Shown here: piece by piece, positions 1 to 9,065 of the stretch
How positions within the stretch are numbered: the stretch's first letter is position 1
Layout of the letters: each line of letters starts with the position of its first letter
Origin: Planctomycetota bacterium
GTDB lineage: Bacteria; Planctomycetota; UBA1135
NCBI GenBank assembly: GCA_021776795.1
Contig: JAJFFC010000030.1
Location: forward strand, 100,606 to 164,605
DNA: 64,000 nucleotides
Reading direction: 5' to 3'
Notes under the pieces: model-generated
What the model was told of the DNA's origin: nothing
Databases searched by the model: none
Seen by the model: only the letters and a program-made list of their open reading frames with translations
Made by a program: the position numbers and the translations under genes

Positions 1-309
1 AAAAAGCCCGATGAAGGGGTCTTCAATCTCTCGCTCGTCGTAGAAGGGGCCAGCTAGGGCCATTTCTCCACTGACGGCAAGCTCGCCGATGCGCGCTAGG
101 TGGGCGGCCTGAAGTGCCTGGGAGTCTGCCTCCGCAACCTCATCAAAATAGTTCGGCCCGCGGTAGATCATGCCGAACCAATACTGCTGCATGGTCATTT
201 CGACTTCCGCCCCGGCTGCCGGTTTGGGCTCGGCTTCCGAGGTCTTTGGCGGCACTTGGCAGGCCGCCAGGAAGGGGAGTAGGAGTACGGTGGCGAGGAG
301 CAAACGCAT
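1..309 (-). CDS. YCII-related lipoprotein (3' end cut by the window edge)
   Basis: The reading frame starts at the ATG at 307-309 on the minus strand and runs off the left edge after 103 residues. The first 17 residues form a lipoprotein signal with a lipobox LAAC, so the mature protein is probably lipid-anchored in the cell envelope. A low-complexity linker (about residues 21-35) precedes a stretch containing the pattern GPN....EADSQALQAAHLARIGELA..GEMALAGPF, split here for length, which is typical of the YCII-related fold. YCII domains are small ferredoxin-like folds of mostly unknown function. The C-terminus lies outside the window. It is divergent from the lipid kinase, with 30 bases between the two starts. 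Confidence 0.7.
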   Translation of the reverse strand, partial: MRLLLATVLLLPFLAACQVPPKTSEAEPKPAAGAEVEMTMQQYWFGMIYRGPNYFDEVAEADSQALQAAHLARIGELAVSGEMALAGPFYDEREIEDPFIGLF

Positions 310-339
310 CGTTTCTCCATGCTAGCGTAGACCCGGTAA

Positions 340-1263
340 ATGGAGCCTTCCTCCCACGTGACCTTTATTGTGAACCCGGTTGCCGGAGCCGGTCGCAGTG
401 GTCGACAGTGGGCAAGCCGGGAAAGCCTCGTGCGCGAATATTTTCCGCAGGCGGATATTCAATTCACGCATGCGCGCGGAGACGCGATTGGTTTAGCGGC
501 TTCCGCTGCTCAGCGTGGGCAAGAGTTGGTGGTGGCGGTTGGCGGTGACGGCACGCTGAATGAAGTGGTGAATGGTTTGATGACCGTAGTGGAAGGCAGC
601 CGACCGTGTTTGGGTTTGCTCCCCAGTGGCAGTGGCGGCGATTTTGCTCGTGGGCAGGGCGTACCGAGTGATACCGACGGGGCCTTGGCTTTGCTTGCCG
701 AGGGGCCAGCGCGAAGGATAGATGTCGGGCAGCTGCAATGCGGCGCCCAGGCGCCGCGCTTCTTTCTCAATGCCGCCGATGCTGGCGTGGGTGCGCGCGT
801 GATTGAGCGCATGCAGCGTGGGCGTCGCTGGCTTCCGCCACGTGGGAGCTATCTGTGGCAATCGGTGTGCGGGTTACTGGCGTGGCGCAATCCCGAAGTT
901 TGTTTCCAGGCCGACGACGGTCCCGAAGAGCGGGTGAAGATCAAGGCCTTGGTGTTGGCGAATAACGCCTACTTCGGCAGTGGCATGTGCATCGCCCCGG
1001 ATGCCAAAGTGGATAGCGGCGAGCTGGCCTTTGTCGTGTTTGGCGATTTGGGGCGACTTGAGGCGGTGCGGCGCTTGGGGGAAACCTATGCTGGCAAGCC
1101 GATTGAGCACAAACGCATTACCTATCGCACCTGCCGCAAGCTCAAGGTGACGAGTGCCTCTCCGGTCCCGGTCGAAGCCGATGGCGAGCTGATGGGTTAT
1201 CTGCCCTGGACGGCCGAGGTCCTGCCCGGAGCGTTGCGCATGATGCTTCCGCCGAAAGCTTAA
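340..1263 (+). CDS. Diacylglycerol/sphingosine-type lipid kinase (YegS/DagK family)
   Basis: The 307-residue cytoplasmic protein carries the hallmarks of the DAGK catalytic family. A nucleotide-binding start is at residues 9-18 (FIVNPVAGAG), and the GGDGT motif is near residue 68, followed by LNEVVNG. The usual LPLGTGNDFAR motif appears as LPSGSGGDFARG near residue 93, with the central Asn replaced by Gly. Family members phosphorylate diacylglycerol or related lipids using ATP, feeding phospholipid turnover; the real substrate cannot be read from the sequence. Length is normal for the family. The stop overlaps the convergent glycosyltransferase stop by four bases. Confidence 0.88.
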   Translation: MEPSSHVTFIVNPVAGAGRSGRQWASRESLVREYFPQADIQFTHARGDAIGLAASAAQRGQELVVAVGGDGTLNEVVNGLMTVVEGSRPCLGLLPSGSGGDFARGQGVPSDTDGALALLAEGPARRIDVGQLQCGAQAPRFFLNAADAGVGARVIERMQRGRRWLPPRGSYLWQSVCGLLAWRNPEVCFQADDGPEERVKIKALVLANNAYFGSGMCIAPDAKVDSGELAFVVFGDLGRLEAVRRLGETYAGKPIEHKRITYRTCRKLKVTSASPVPVEADGELMGYLPWTAEVLPGALRMMLPPKA

Positions 1264-2279
1264 GCGACGAACCATGCATCGACTCCTTCGTGGCGGCCTG
1301 CTTGCTGGAGTGCTTGGCGAATCATCGTCCGTGATTCTGCATTGGCCACGGAACAAAGCAGGGGCAGGGGCGGATTGAGTTGCCCGAGTTCTTCCAAGGC
1401 AATCACCGGCGCTTGGCCGATGACTTGGCCGATGCGCGCCGGGTGCACTTCGACAATGGTGTGGCATTGCCGTTGCTGTTTTTCCAAGGCGCGGCGCAGC
1501 TGCTTACCGGTGCGTCCGTAACCCAGTAGGTGGTACTGCTCATGGTCGCGCAGTGGCCCAGCTGCTAAATGGGAAGCGCGGCAGCGGGTGAAGGACTCTT
1601 GGCTGTAGGCCGGTGATTGCTGAGACAAACTTTGGGCATCTAGGCGCCAAGAATGCAGCACCTTGGGCGCGACCCCTAGAGTGTGGCCCGCGGCGAACAT
1701 CCGCAGCAGCAAATCCCAATCTTCTGGCCAATCTACCTCTTGCCAAGCCTGTTCGCGCAGAACTTCCTGGCGCAAAAGGAGAGTTGGATGCCCGAGAGGC
1801 ATTTCCAAATAGCGTTCGTGCGCGATTTGTTCTGGACTGCGGTCTTGATTGAGCCAGCGTTCATACGCCAATCTCCCGTCACCCACTTTGCGCCGGGGGA
1901 AATAGCGCACCCAGCTGCCTACGCCACTCCAGCTCGGGTTTTGCTCCAGCGCTTGCCGTTGCAAAGCGAGGCGATCGCAATGCATGAGGTCATCGGCGTC
2001 GAACAGGGCAATGAGCTCCCCCTGGCAGCGTTCCAACCCCAGGTTCCGTGCCCCAATCACGCCTAAACCACCTGTCTGGAGCAAAGTAAAGCGCGAATCC
2101 TCTGCAGCGAAACGGCGCACGACCTCGGCGCTTTGATCTTGGGATCCATCGTCGACGACCACGCATTCCCAAGAAGAAAAACGCTGCCGCGCCACACTTC
2201 GCAGTGCGGCGGGCAGCGTTGCTTGAGCGTCGCGCGCGGCGATTAAAACCGAGACGCGCGGCTTTTGCTCAGGTGACAT
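1260..2279 (-). CDS. Family 2 glycosyltransferase with C-terminal Rossmann-like extension
   Basis: Residues 8-200 form a GT-A glycosyltransferase domain: an SVLIAARD start, DDGS at 43-46 for nucleotide-sugar binding, and the metal-binding DADD at 94-97. It probably transfers a sugar from a nucleotide donor to an envelope or exopolysaccharide acceptor. From about residue 251 there is an extra segment of about 90 residues starting LLGYGRTGKQ, with a VEVHPARIGQ strand and a PVIALEEL motif. That arrangement resembles the Rossmann-like N-terminal half of PglD-type sugar acyltransferases. The start overlaps the end of the upstream OPT gene by 11 bases, suggesting translational coupling. Donor and acceptor are unknown. 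Confidence 0.85.
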   Translation of the reverse strand: MSPEQKPRVSVLIAARDAQATLPAALRSVARQRFSSWECVVVDDGSQDQSAEVVRRFAAEDSRFTLLQTGGLGVIGARNLGLERCQGELIALFDADDLMHCDRLALQRQALEQNPSWSGVGSWVRYFPRRKVGDGRLAYERWLNQDRSPEQIAHERYLEMPLGHPTLLLRQEVLREQAWQEVDWPEDWDLLLRMFAAGHTLGVAPKVLHSWRLDAQSLSQQSPAYSQESFTRCRASHLAAGPLRDHEQYHLLGYGRTGKQLRRALEKQQRQCHTIVEVHPARIGQVIGQAPVIALEELGQLNPPLPLLCSVANAESRTMIRQALQQAGRHEGVDAWFVA

Positions 2280-4338
2280 TCGCGAACAACAGCGTGTTCA
2301 AGATGGCGACAATCACGCCAATGATGGACACACCGGCAATCACACCCGCAGACACTGGCACTAGGTAGTTGTCAGCAGATTCTTTGCCCTTGTTATTCCA
2401 AACTTCCGCGATGATCGCGCCAATCAGCATGGCCAATGGGTAGTAGAAAGGCAACACCATGCCAAGACCGATACCAGTCGCCGAGGGCAGCCACTTCTTG
2501 AACTGCGGCAGGAACTTCTCGAGCAAGATGATCAGCGTGCCCAAGCCGAGGCCATAGTAGATGGCGGTACGGTGCATTGGGTGCATGTTCTCCAGGCCCA
2601 GTTCGAAGACTTGGGCCACCGCCTTCCATGCCTGCGCGGCTGGCGCCGGGAACTCAGGCTGTTGCAGGGTGCCGTCGGCCAAAGTCTTGGGCACCATCGC
2701 CCAAACATCGGGAACGAGAAGGTAGAAGCCGAACACCGTCGCAGCGGTACCGACGAAGATTCCCAAGAACTGAGCAATGAACTGGCGCTTCGGGTTCGCG
2801 CCGAGCAGGTAGCCCGACTTCAAGTCGGTGAGCAAGTCTGCTGAGGAGCTCGCGGCTCCTGCGGTAATGCCGGCCGACATCAAGTTCGCCGTGGTCGACT
2901 GCGGCATGAGCACACCAAAGGTCAGCTGCATGATTTTGCCCATGGCACCCGTTGGGGTGATGTCCGATTCGCCCGTCGCGCGGCAAGCGACTAGCGCGAG
3001 CAGGAAGGTCAAAAGCACGGCAATCAAGCCGTACTTAATCGGGATGCCAAAGGCGTAGTGAGCGGTGCCGACGACGCCGGTTCCAGCGATAAGGAACCCC
3101 CACAAGAACCAGTTGCCAGGGACTTCAGCCGGGGCCTCATTGCTCTGGTCCTTTCCGCCACCACCCGCGAACCCCTTGATGGCGCGCACAATCGTTTTCC
3201 ATTGGAACGCGAAACTTAGCAAGCCAGAAGCCACCATGATCGGAACGCCGAACCAGATGCCGATCTCCTTCCAGGCCCGACCTGGGTGTGTGGTACCCCA
3301 AATCTTGTTTCCCTTGAGGTCGGTCGCTTCCATGCCCATACCCATGGGGCCGAGCACATAGGCCAACACCAGTCCGCCAATCGCCATCCACAGGCAAATG
3401 CGCAAGCCAACCAGCATGCCGGCGGCAATCATGATGGGATCGCTATCGAGCTTGATGGTCCAATCGGAGGGCAGGGCCTCTCGCGTAACAGCGCCAGTTT
3501 CCCGGTCGATGACCTCGCCATTGGTGGGCAAGATGGAGTCGAAGGGTTTGGTCGTGGAAGGCAACAGCGGCACATTGTTGGTCAACTCCTGGCCCGCATC
3601 ATTGGTCATGGGCTCCTTCGTGACCGGGTCAAGCACCTGCTTGCTGACCACATTCAAGCTGATGAGAATTTTCCAGCCTGCCGACGTAAGGGCCGCCCAC
3701 ATCAGGACGCGCGCCTTCTTGAGCGCCGTGGCGCCTTCGGAATAAAGCGATTGCAGGGTTGCCGCCGCCGCCGTTCCGGAAGGGAACTTCAGGCGCTCGC
3801 TATTGATCATGTTGCGCTTCATCGGAATGGCCAAGACCACACCGAGCATGGCGAGGAAGAAGGTCCACACCACATAGACCCAAAGCGGCTGATGCAAGCC
3901 ATCAGGGTTGTCCACGGTTTGCGACAGCATCAGCAAAGCCGCCAGCGCCGAAACAAAGGTACCGCCGGTCGAATACCCGGCGGCAGAGGCCGTCGACTGC
4001 ATGCAGTTGTTCTCGAGGATGGTCATCGGCGTTTTCGCCAACTTCATCGCGAGCATGACTTGCCACAGCGCATAACTCAGAATGCACGCCGTCAAGGCGA
4101 CCCCGAGGTGCCAGCCTGTCTTGAGGCCGATATATAAGTTCGTAAAGGATAAGAAGAATCCGAGGAAACTACCCATCAGAACCGCGCGCAGCGTCAGTTG
4201 TGGGGCATCTTCTCCGCGATAGGCCTTGGCGTACCACTCTTCTTCGCTGAACTTCGCGACCTCATCGGGTGGAATGTCGAGCGGGGCGTTTTTTTCCACC
4301 TCTTCGGCGGTGAGTGGCGGCCTTTGGAACCATGTCAT
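2269..4338 (-). CDS. OPT family oligopeptide transporter
   Basis: A 689-residue polytopic membrane protein of the OPT (oligopeptide transporter) family, which imports peptides or metal-peptide conjugates using ion gradients. The N-terminal cytoplasmic segment (about 50 residues) leads into TLRAVLMGSFLGFFLSFTN and YIGLKTGW, the conserved first helices of the family. Later parts include ENNCMQSTASAAGYSTGG and SGTAAAATLQSLYSEG, both family signatures for the pore. A soluble loop of about 90 residues containing the NVPLLPSTTKPFDSILP stretch lies between helices. Length is usual for prokaryotic OPT proteins. Its start is divergent from the sulfatase-like gene. It shares the window's left part with a POT transporter and an M20 dipeptidase, consistent with peptide feeding. 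Confidence 0.92.
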   Translation of the reverse strand: MTWFQRPPLTAEEVEKNAPLDIPPDEVAKFSEEEWYAKAYRGEDAPQLTLRAVLMGSFLGFFLSFTNLYIGLKTGWHLGVALTACILSYALWQVMLAMKLAKTPMTILENNCMQSTASAAGYSTGGTFVSALAALLMLSQTVDNPDGLHQPLWVYVVWTFFLAMLGVVLAIPMKRNMINSERLKFPSGTAAAATLQSLYSEGATALKKARVLMWAALTSAGWKILISLNVVSKQVLDPVTKEPMTNDAGQELTNNVPLLPSTTKPFDSILPTNGEVIDRETGAVTREALPSDWTIKLDSDPIMIAAGMLVGLRICLWMAIGGLVLAYVLGPMGMGMEATDLKGNKIWGTTHPGRAWKEIGIWFGVPIMVASGLLSFAFQWKTIVRAIKGFAGGGGKDQSNEAPAEVPGNWFLWGFLIAGTGVVGTAHYAFGIPIKYGLIAVLLTFLLALVACRATGESDITPTGAMGKIMQLTFGVLMPQSTTANLMSAGITAGAASSSADLLTDLKSGYLLGANPKRQFIAQFLGIFVGTAATVFGFYLLVPDVWAMVPKTLADGTLQQPEFPAPAAQAWKAVAQVFELGLENMHPMHRTAIYYGLGLGTLIILLEKFLPQFKKWLPSATGIGLGMVLPFYYPLAMLIGAIIAEVWNNKGKESADNYLVPVSAGVIAGVSIIGVIVAILNTLLFANVT

Positions 4339-4394
4339 GTTTGGATTTTAGGGTAGACTGGCCTCCACGGGCTAGCCCTCCCGATCCGACTTTG

Positions 4395-6377
4395 ATGACC
4401 CCCACGCCATCCCTCTCGAGGCTGCTCACAGAGGCATTGTTTGCCTTTTGTGTGGCCACCCTAATCCTAGCCCTGTTGTATCCAGGGCAATCGGGCGTCG
4501 ACCTTGGCACGCTCTTTCTATTCTCCTTTGTCACAAACGCACCCTTGTTTGCCCTGGGGGTGCTTGCCGCGGCACTGCTGCGCCGGGTGACCGGGAAAGC
4601 CTTTCCGGCCTTAGGTCTCATGATTGGCCTGGGGGTTCCGCTCTCGGCCATGGCTGGCACTTTGTGGTTCCTCAAGAGCGGTCATGCTAAAGCCATGCTG
4701 GAAGGCGGCGGCGTGGTGCTCTTCCTGTTTGGCCTGGCTGGATTGTTGTGGCGTCCTAAGTTTGCACTCCCGAACAAGATTTGTGTGGCAGGATCCCTCG
4801 TCGGCTTACTGGGCGCCGCATTGCTGCTCGCGGGTGTCGGTCGCCAAGAAGTTCCCGGCATTGCCGATGACATGATTCCGCGGGCGGCCCTTCCTGGCGA
4901 AGAGCCACTCGCCGAAGCCACCACGCTTCCAGATGTGGTGTTGATTTCCATCGACACTTTGCGTGCCGATGCCGTGCTTTTCGAGGACGTTGCCACACCC
5001 AACCTCGATCGCCTGCGCGAAGGTAGCCGTTGGTCGCCCTATGGTTTAGCCGCCACGCCTTCGACGCTCCCCAGTCACATCACCATGATGACCGGGGAAA
5101 GCCCGTTCAAGCATGGCACCTACACCAACCTTGGCATTCTGACTCCAGAGCCCGATACTCTCGCGAGTGTGTTTGCCGAAGCGGGCTATCGCACGGCCGG
5201 AACGGCGGCGAACGGTTTGTTGTCTCCCCAGAATGGCTTCGCCCGCGGTTTTGAAAGTCTAATCAATGTCGGCACCGGCAAAGATGGTTCAGAGAATCTC
5301 AAGCAATTGGGTACAAGTAGCCGGCGCAACAACTGGATTTCAGCATTTGCGAGCGATCGCTTTTGCATGTCCTTGACGACCATGATTATTGATCGCCGTT
5401 GGGCACTGAAGGAAGAATGGAAATCTCTGAGCGCTTTGGCCTTAGCGCCCAAAGTAGAGATGGTAGCTTCGGAGCACTTGCGCCAACTTCACGAAGGCGC
5501 GCGCCCCTACTTTTACTTTCTGCACTTCATGGCGCCGCACGCTCCGTATGATGCACTTCCGCCCTTCCGTGGGCAGCTGAGTCGTGATTTGCCGATTCCG
5601 GAGTACCTGAAAGGTATCAGCCTGGATTCCAATGATCTCACCCACATCGTGGGCCGCAACCTACGCGCTGGTCATCCGCAAGCGCAACAGGGATTGGATT
5701 TAGCGCGCGCCCGCTACCACGAAGAGTTGATGATGGTCGACGACGCACTTGGTCGGTTGTTTGGCCAGATTGAAGCCACGGGGCGGCCCACCATCATGCT
5801 CTTCACCAGTGATCACGGCGAGGCATTCGGGGAAAACCAATTCATGCGCCATGGCAATAATGTGTTTGCTCCTGCAATCCGTATTCCCTTCATGCTAACG
5901 GGGCCAGGGATTGAACCTGGCCAGTTCACGGTGACGCCGCGCTTGGCGGACATCCCCTTGACCTTGCTGCGCGCGGCAGGACTGCCAGTGAAGTCTTTCC
6001 AGGAAGGGCGCGATCTCTTGGCACAAGAGAGCCTTAGCAAAACACCCTTTTTTGCGGTGCATGAGAACCGCTTTGCGGTTTACCACGACGGCTACAAAAT
6101 GACCTTTATCTGGAATGCCAACGATGGCCCAGCAAGTGCTTTGGAGCCCCTCAACCTATTCCGCATCGAAGAGGGCGAAGCCGGGTTGCGGGAAGAGGAA
6201 AACTTGCTTGACCGTCCTGATATGGCCGAGGTCATGGCAAGGCTCACGAAGCTGGCGGAAGGTGCACGCGATGGCTCCACCCCGACGGTGCGTCGGGAGT
6301 TCTCCAAGCAAGATTTATTGAAGCTTGCGGAACTAGGCTATGCCTTCACCGACGAAGGCAATGCCGTCGACGATTGA
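4395..6377 (+). CDS. Membrane-anchored sulfatase-like hydrolase (alkaline phosphatase superfamily)
   Basis: The ATG at 4395 is preferred over the earlier in-frame ATG at 4314, because it avoids the divergent OPT start and begins directly before the first membrane helix; this gives 660 residues. Residues 10-165 contain about five hydrophobic helices. The periplasmic sulfatase fold follows: VVLISIDTLRAD near residue 181 (metal-binding Asp), a nucleophile region TPSTLPSH near residue 220, and SDHGEAFGE near residue 472. The nucleophile region has no Cys or Ser in a C/S-x-P-S-R context, so this is not a classic formylglycine sulfatase; a Thr or Ser nucleophile as in phosphotransferases such as LtaS is more likely. 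Substrate unknown. Confidence 0.82.
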   Translation: MTPTPSLSRLLTEALFAFCVATLILALLYPGQSGVDLGTLFLFSFVTNAPLFALGVLAAALLRRVTGKAFPALGLMIGLGVPLSAMAGTLWFLKSGHAKAMLEGGGVVLFLFGLAGLLWRPKFALPNKICVAGSLVGLLGAALLLAGVGRQEVPGIADDMIPRAALPGEEPLAEATTLPDVVLISIDTLRADAVLFEDVATPNLDRLREGSRWSPYGLAATPSTLPSHITMMTGESPFKHGTYTNLGILTPEPDTLASVFAEAGYRTAGTAANGLLSPQNGFARGFESLINVGTGKDGSENLKQLGTSSRRNNWISAFASDRFCMSLTTMIIDRRWALKEEWKSLSALALAPKVEMVASEHLRQLHEGARPYFYFLHFMAPHAPYDALPPFRGQLSRDLPIPEYLKGISLDSNDLTHIVGRNLRAGHPQAQQGLDLARARYHEELMMVDDALGRLFGQIEATGRPTIMLFTSDHGEAFGENQFMRHGNNVFAPAIRIPFMLTGPGIEPGQFTVTPRLADIPLTLLRAAGLPVKSFQEGRDLLAQESLSKTPFFAVHENRFAVYHDGYKMTFIWNANDGPASALEPLNLFRIEEGEAGLREEENLLDRPDMAEVMARLTKLAEGARDGSTPTVRREFSKQDLLKLAELGYAFTDEGNAVDD

Positions 6378-6383
6378 TGCGGT

Positions 6384-6830
6384 CTACTTGGCGCGCGGAA
6401 CGCACAACACCGGCATCTTGGCGTGGCGCAACACGGCTTCCGCAACAGAGCCCAACACCAAGCGCCGGAATCCGGTGCGCCCGTGCGTGCTCATGATGAT
6501 CAAGTCGCAGCCGTGCTCATTGGCGTAATCGGCAATGGCCTCGCCAAAGTCAGTGGCCAAGGTGGTATCGCATTGGACGTTGACATCGTCGCCTAGAAGT
6601 GGGCGACGCTTCTCCAGCTCGGACTTGGCCAACTCGACCAAAGCCGGAGTCTCGGGGTCATCGAGTGGCGGGGCCAACGGGGCACCATGTGGTGCCACCT
6701 GAAGATTCTCCACCACATTGAGCAATGTGATTCGAGCGCCCTTATCGCGCGCGGTTTCCTGCGCGAGCGTGAAGGTGCGATGGGACTCCTCAGAGAGGTC
6801 GGTCGGGACCAGGATGTGAGTAACCTTCAT
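6384..6830 (-). CDS. Universal stress protein (UspA family)
   Basis: A 148-residue single-domain protein starting MKVTHILVPTDLSEES, the usual first strand and Asp of the Usp fold. Near its end it has GRTGFRRLVLGSV, which matches the ATP-binding pattern G-2X-G-9X-G(S/T). It is followed by AEAVLRHAKMPVLCVP, the final helix and strand, so it should be an ATP-binding Usp. These proteins help cells survive starvation or respiratory stress, usually as dimers in the cytoplasm. The gene lies four bases downstream of the POT transporter and is probably co-transcribed with it. It ends six bases from the convergent sulfatase-like gene. Confidence 0.92.
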   Translation of the reverse strand: MKVTHILVPTDLSEESHRTFTLAQETARDKGARITLLNVVENLQVAPHGAPLAPPLDDPETPALVELAKSELEKRRPLLGDDVNVQCDTTLATDFGEAIADYANEHGCDLIIMSTHGRTGFRRLVLGSVAEAVLRHAKMPVLCVPRAK

Positions 6831-6834
6831 GTCT

Positions 6835-8991
6835 TCAGGATAGCTTGGCGTCGTAGCGGCGCACGCCGTAGTCGTAGATTAGAAGTAGAACACCCGAGCC
6901 GACGCCAATCAGGGCGAAAATTGCCCACATGGAGTAGGGCTCGTACTTGTCCCAGAGGTGCTGCTTGAACTCCATTTCCGACATTCCTTCCTCGGCGGCG
7001 GCCATCTCAAACACGCGGCTTCGTTGGAAGGTCGAGGCAATGTATTTGTCACCAGCCTCTTCGCCGCCCTCGGCGTCTTTGGTGGCCGCTTCCTCGAGGA
7101 GGCGCTGTCGCAGATCCTCTAGACCAGCGGGGGGCACATGCTTTTGCTCTTCCAAGACCGCCGCAAACTCTTCTGCCGTGGCCGGGAGACTGTCGGCATT
7201 GATGAGCCAAAGCGTGACTGCGGCAATGTCGACTTGTTGTCCATGCTCGAACAGCAGGCCTTCGAGGGGATCGAGGCCCTCACGTTCCTTGGCACTGATG
7301 TCGTCGCGCGTTGGGGCCACGACCGACCACAGCGGCGCTAGGCGATCTTGCAGTGCTGGTAGATCCACCTCTTCCGGCATGCCGGGCAAGAGCAGCATGA
7401 GGTTGGCGTCGAATGCCGGAATGCCAAGGTTGCTGGAGAGGCGCCTTGGGTAAGCCTTGGCATCTTTGAGCTTGGCCAAAGCCTCGCTTTCCTCTGGGTC
7501 CGTTTGCAGTATGGCCAACGCTTGTTGCCGAGCTTCTGCGACTGCGGCCGCGGAATCTTCGGGGGCGTAAAGCGCAGCAAGAACTTCGATTTCGGTGCTG
7601 TCGTCTAGACCCTGAATGGCATCGGCGATTTCATCTTCGGTGAGCAAGGCCGCGATTTCCGTCCGGCTGCGGTTCTCGGAGAGTTCCTGCATCGAAAGGT
7701 TGACCTTGTCACCACCGTTTTCATAAAGACTCCCGGCAACTAGGCTGCCGATAATCCAGCCAATGCCGGTCGTGGCGTTGGCGAAGCCCAGGAAAAGGCC
7801 TTCCTTACCTTTGGGCGCAATCTCGTTCATGTAACGCAGCTTGGTCGGGCTTGCGACCATTTCGCCGATGGAGAAGAGGCCAATCGCGAACAGCGTCCAC
7901 CATCCGTTCATGGACATGCCGAGCATGTAGATGGTGATGGCGGAGAGGAAAATGCCAATCACCATGACCGGAAGGCTCTTGAACTTGCCAGTGATGAACC
8001 CGAATAAGAAGGCGAAAATCATGATCATGGCTGCATCCAGGTTGATCATCATTTCCTGAGGGAAGTTGCCGTTGTCTTGGACCGGCACCCAAGAATCGGG
8101 AAGAATCGACTGCAAGGAAGCCACGATGGCGCGCGAGTCGACCCAGTCGTTGATGAAGTTGGGCAGGATGTCGAACAGCTGATAGAACATCAGCCAGAAG
8201 CCAGCAAAGGACATGGTGAAGAAGAACACTCGTGGGCGGAAAAACTCCTTCACGGTATCTCCGAGGACATGCTTGGCGTTTTTGCCGTGATAGCCCTCAC
8301 CCTCTTTGCGCTTAGGCTCTTTGAAGAAGAACAGCGGCAGGAAGTTCAGCGCGATGGCCACTGCGCAGACCACGAACACCCACTTCCACTCCATTTGGCG
8401 CAGGAAGGCGGCAGCCAGGGGTCCAATGAAGCCACCAATGTTGACCATCTGATAGAAGATGCCCCATCCAAAGGAACCGCTTCCCTTGGGCATGGCATTG
8501 GCAATCAAGCCCTGAACGCCGGGCTTAAAGATGGCGGTGCCCAGTGCCAGCAAAATGGCGCCGGCAAAGAAGATGGGGTAGGTGTACTCGCCGCCCGCTG
8601 CGCCGCCCATTTCGGCGATGCTACCGCCGTTCGCCACGGCTGCGATTTCAATCGCCCAGCCCATGACCAGGTAGCCCATGATCTTGACCACCGTGCTGAT
8701 GGCGATGTTGAGCTTGTAGCCGTAGCGGTCAGCGAAGCCACCAGTGAAGATCGGCACAAAGCTTTGCACCATCGCCCATACGGCAAAAATGAGGCCTTTT
8801 TGCTCGTGACTTAGTTGCGGGCCGCCATTTTCATAGGCGAGCACCATATAGATAGGGAGAACGGTGCGTAGACCGTAATAAGAAAAGCGCTCGACGACCT
8901 CGATCCAATTCGCCCACCAGAAGGTTTTCGGGAATTGGCGCAGCTGCTCAAGAATACCGGTCGCGGGAGGGGCAGGTGTCTGGTCGCTCAT
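6835..8991 (-). CDS. POT/PTR family proton-dependent peptide transporter with large soluble insert
   Basis: A 718-residue MFS transporter of the proton-coupled oligopeptide family. Near the N-terminus it has ERFSYYGLRTVLPIYM, matching the ExxER-type and PTR2 signature region, and KPGVQGLIANA plus FYQMVNIGGFIGP follow. Family members are usually 450-600 residues. The excess is explained by about 258 residues (about 423-680) inserted before the last helix: charged, Ala/Glu-rich, predicted soluble, with no recognisable motif. A final helix (MWAIFALIGVGSGVLLLIY) closes the protein. It is divergent from the M20 dipeptidase gene with 74 bases between them, so imported peptides and their hydrolysis may be co-regulated. 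Confidence 0.88.
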   Translation of the reverse strand: MSDQTPAPPATGILEQLRQFPKTFWWANWIEVVERFSYYGLRTVLPIYMVLAYENGGPQLSHEQKGLIFAVWAMVQSFVPIFTGGFADRYGYKLNIAISTVVKIMGYLVMGWAIEIAAVANGGSIAEMGGAAGGEYTYPIFFAGAILLALGTAIFKPGVQGLIANAMPKGSGSFGWGIFYQMVNIGGFIGPLAAAFLRQMEWKWVFVVCAVAIALNFLPLFFFKEPKRKEGEGYHGKNAKHVLGDTVKEFFRPRVFFFTMSFAGFWLMFYQLFDILPNFINDWVDSRAIVASLQSILPDSWVPVQDNGNFPQEMMINLDAAMIMIFAFLFGFITGKFKSLPVMVIGIFLSAITIYMLGMSMNGWWTLFAIGLFSIGEMVASPTKLRYMNEIAPKGKEGLFLGFANATTGIGWIIGSLVAGSLYENGGDKVNLSMQELSENRSRTEIAALLTEDEIADAIQGLDDSTEIEVLAALYAPEDSAAAVAEARQQALAILQTDPEESEALAKLKDAKAYPRRLSSNLGIPAFDANLMLLLPGMPEEVDLPALQDRLAPLWSVVAPTRDDISAKEREGLDPLEGLLFEHGQQVDIAAVTLWLINADSLPATAEEFAAVLEEQKHVPPAGLEDLRQRLLEEAATKDAEGGEEAGDKYIASTFQRSRVFEMAAAEEGMSEMEFKQHLWDKYEPYSMWAIFALIGVGSGVLLLIYDYGVRRYDAKLS

Positions 8992-9065
8992 GAAGCGGCC
9001 ACGTTAGCAGAGTCCGCGCGCTCTGGGACGCCCGAATTGGCCCATCGCGGCCCTATCCTAGAGCT

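Noticed and set aside
3286..4137. 283-residue plus-strand open frame opposite the OPT gene
   Set aside because: Shadow of a clear membrane transporter gene; composition is rich in Arg, Gly and His with no domain.
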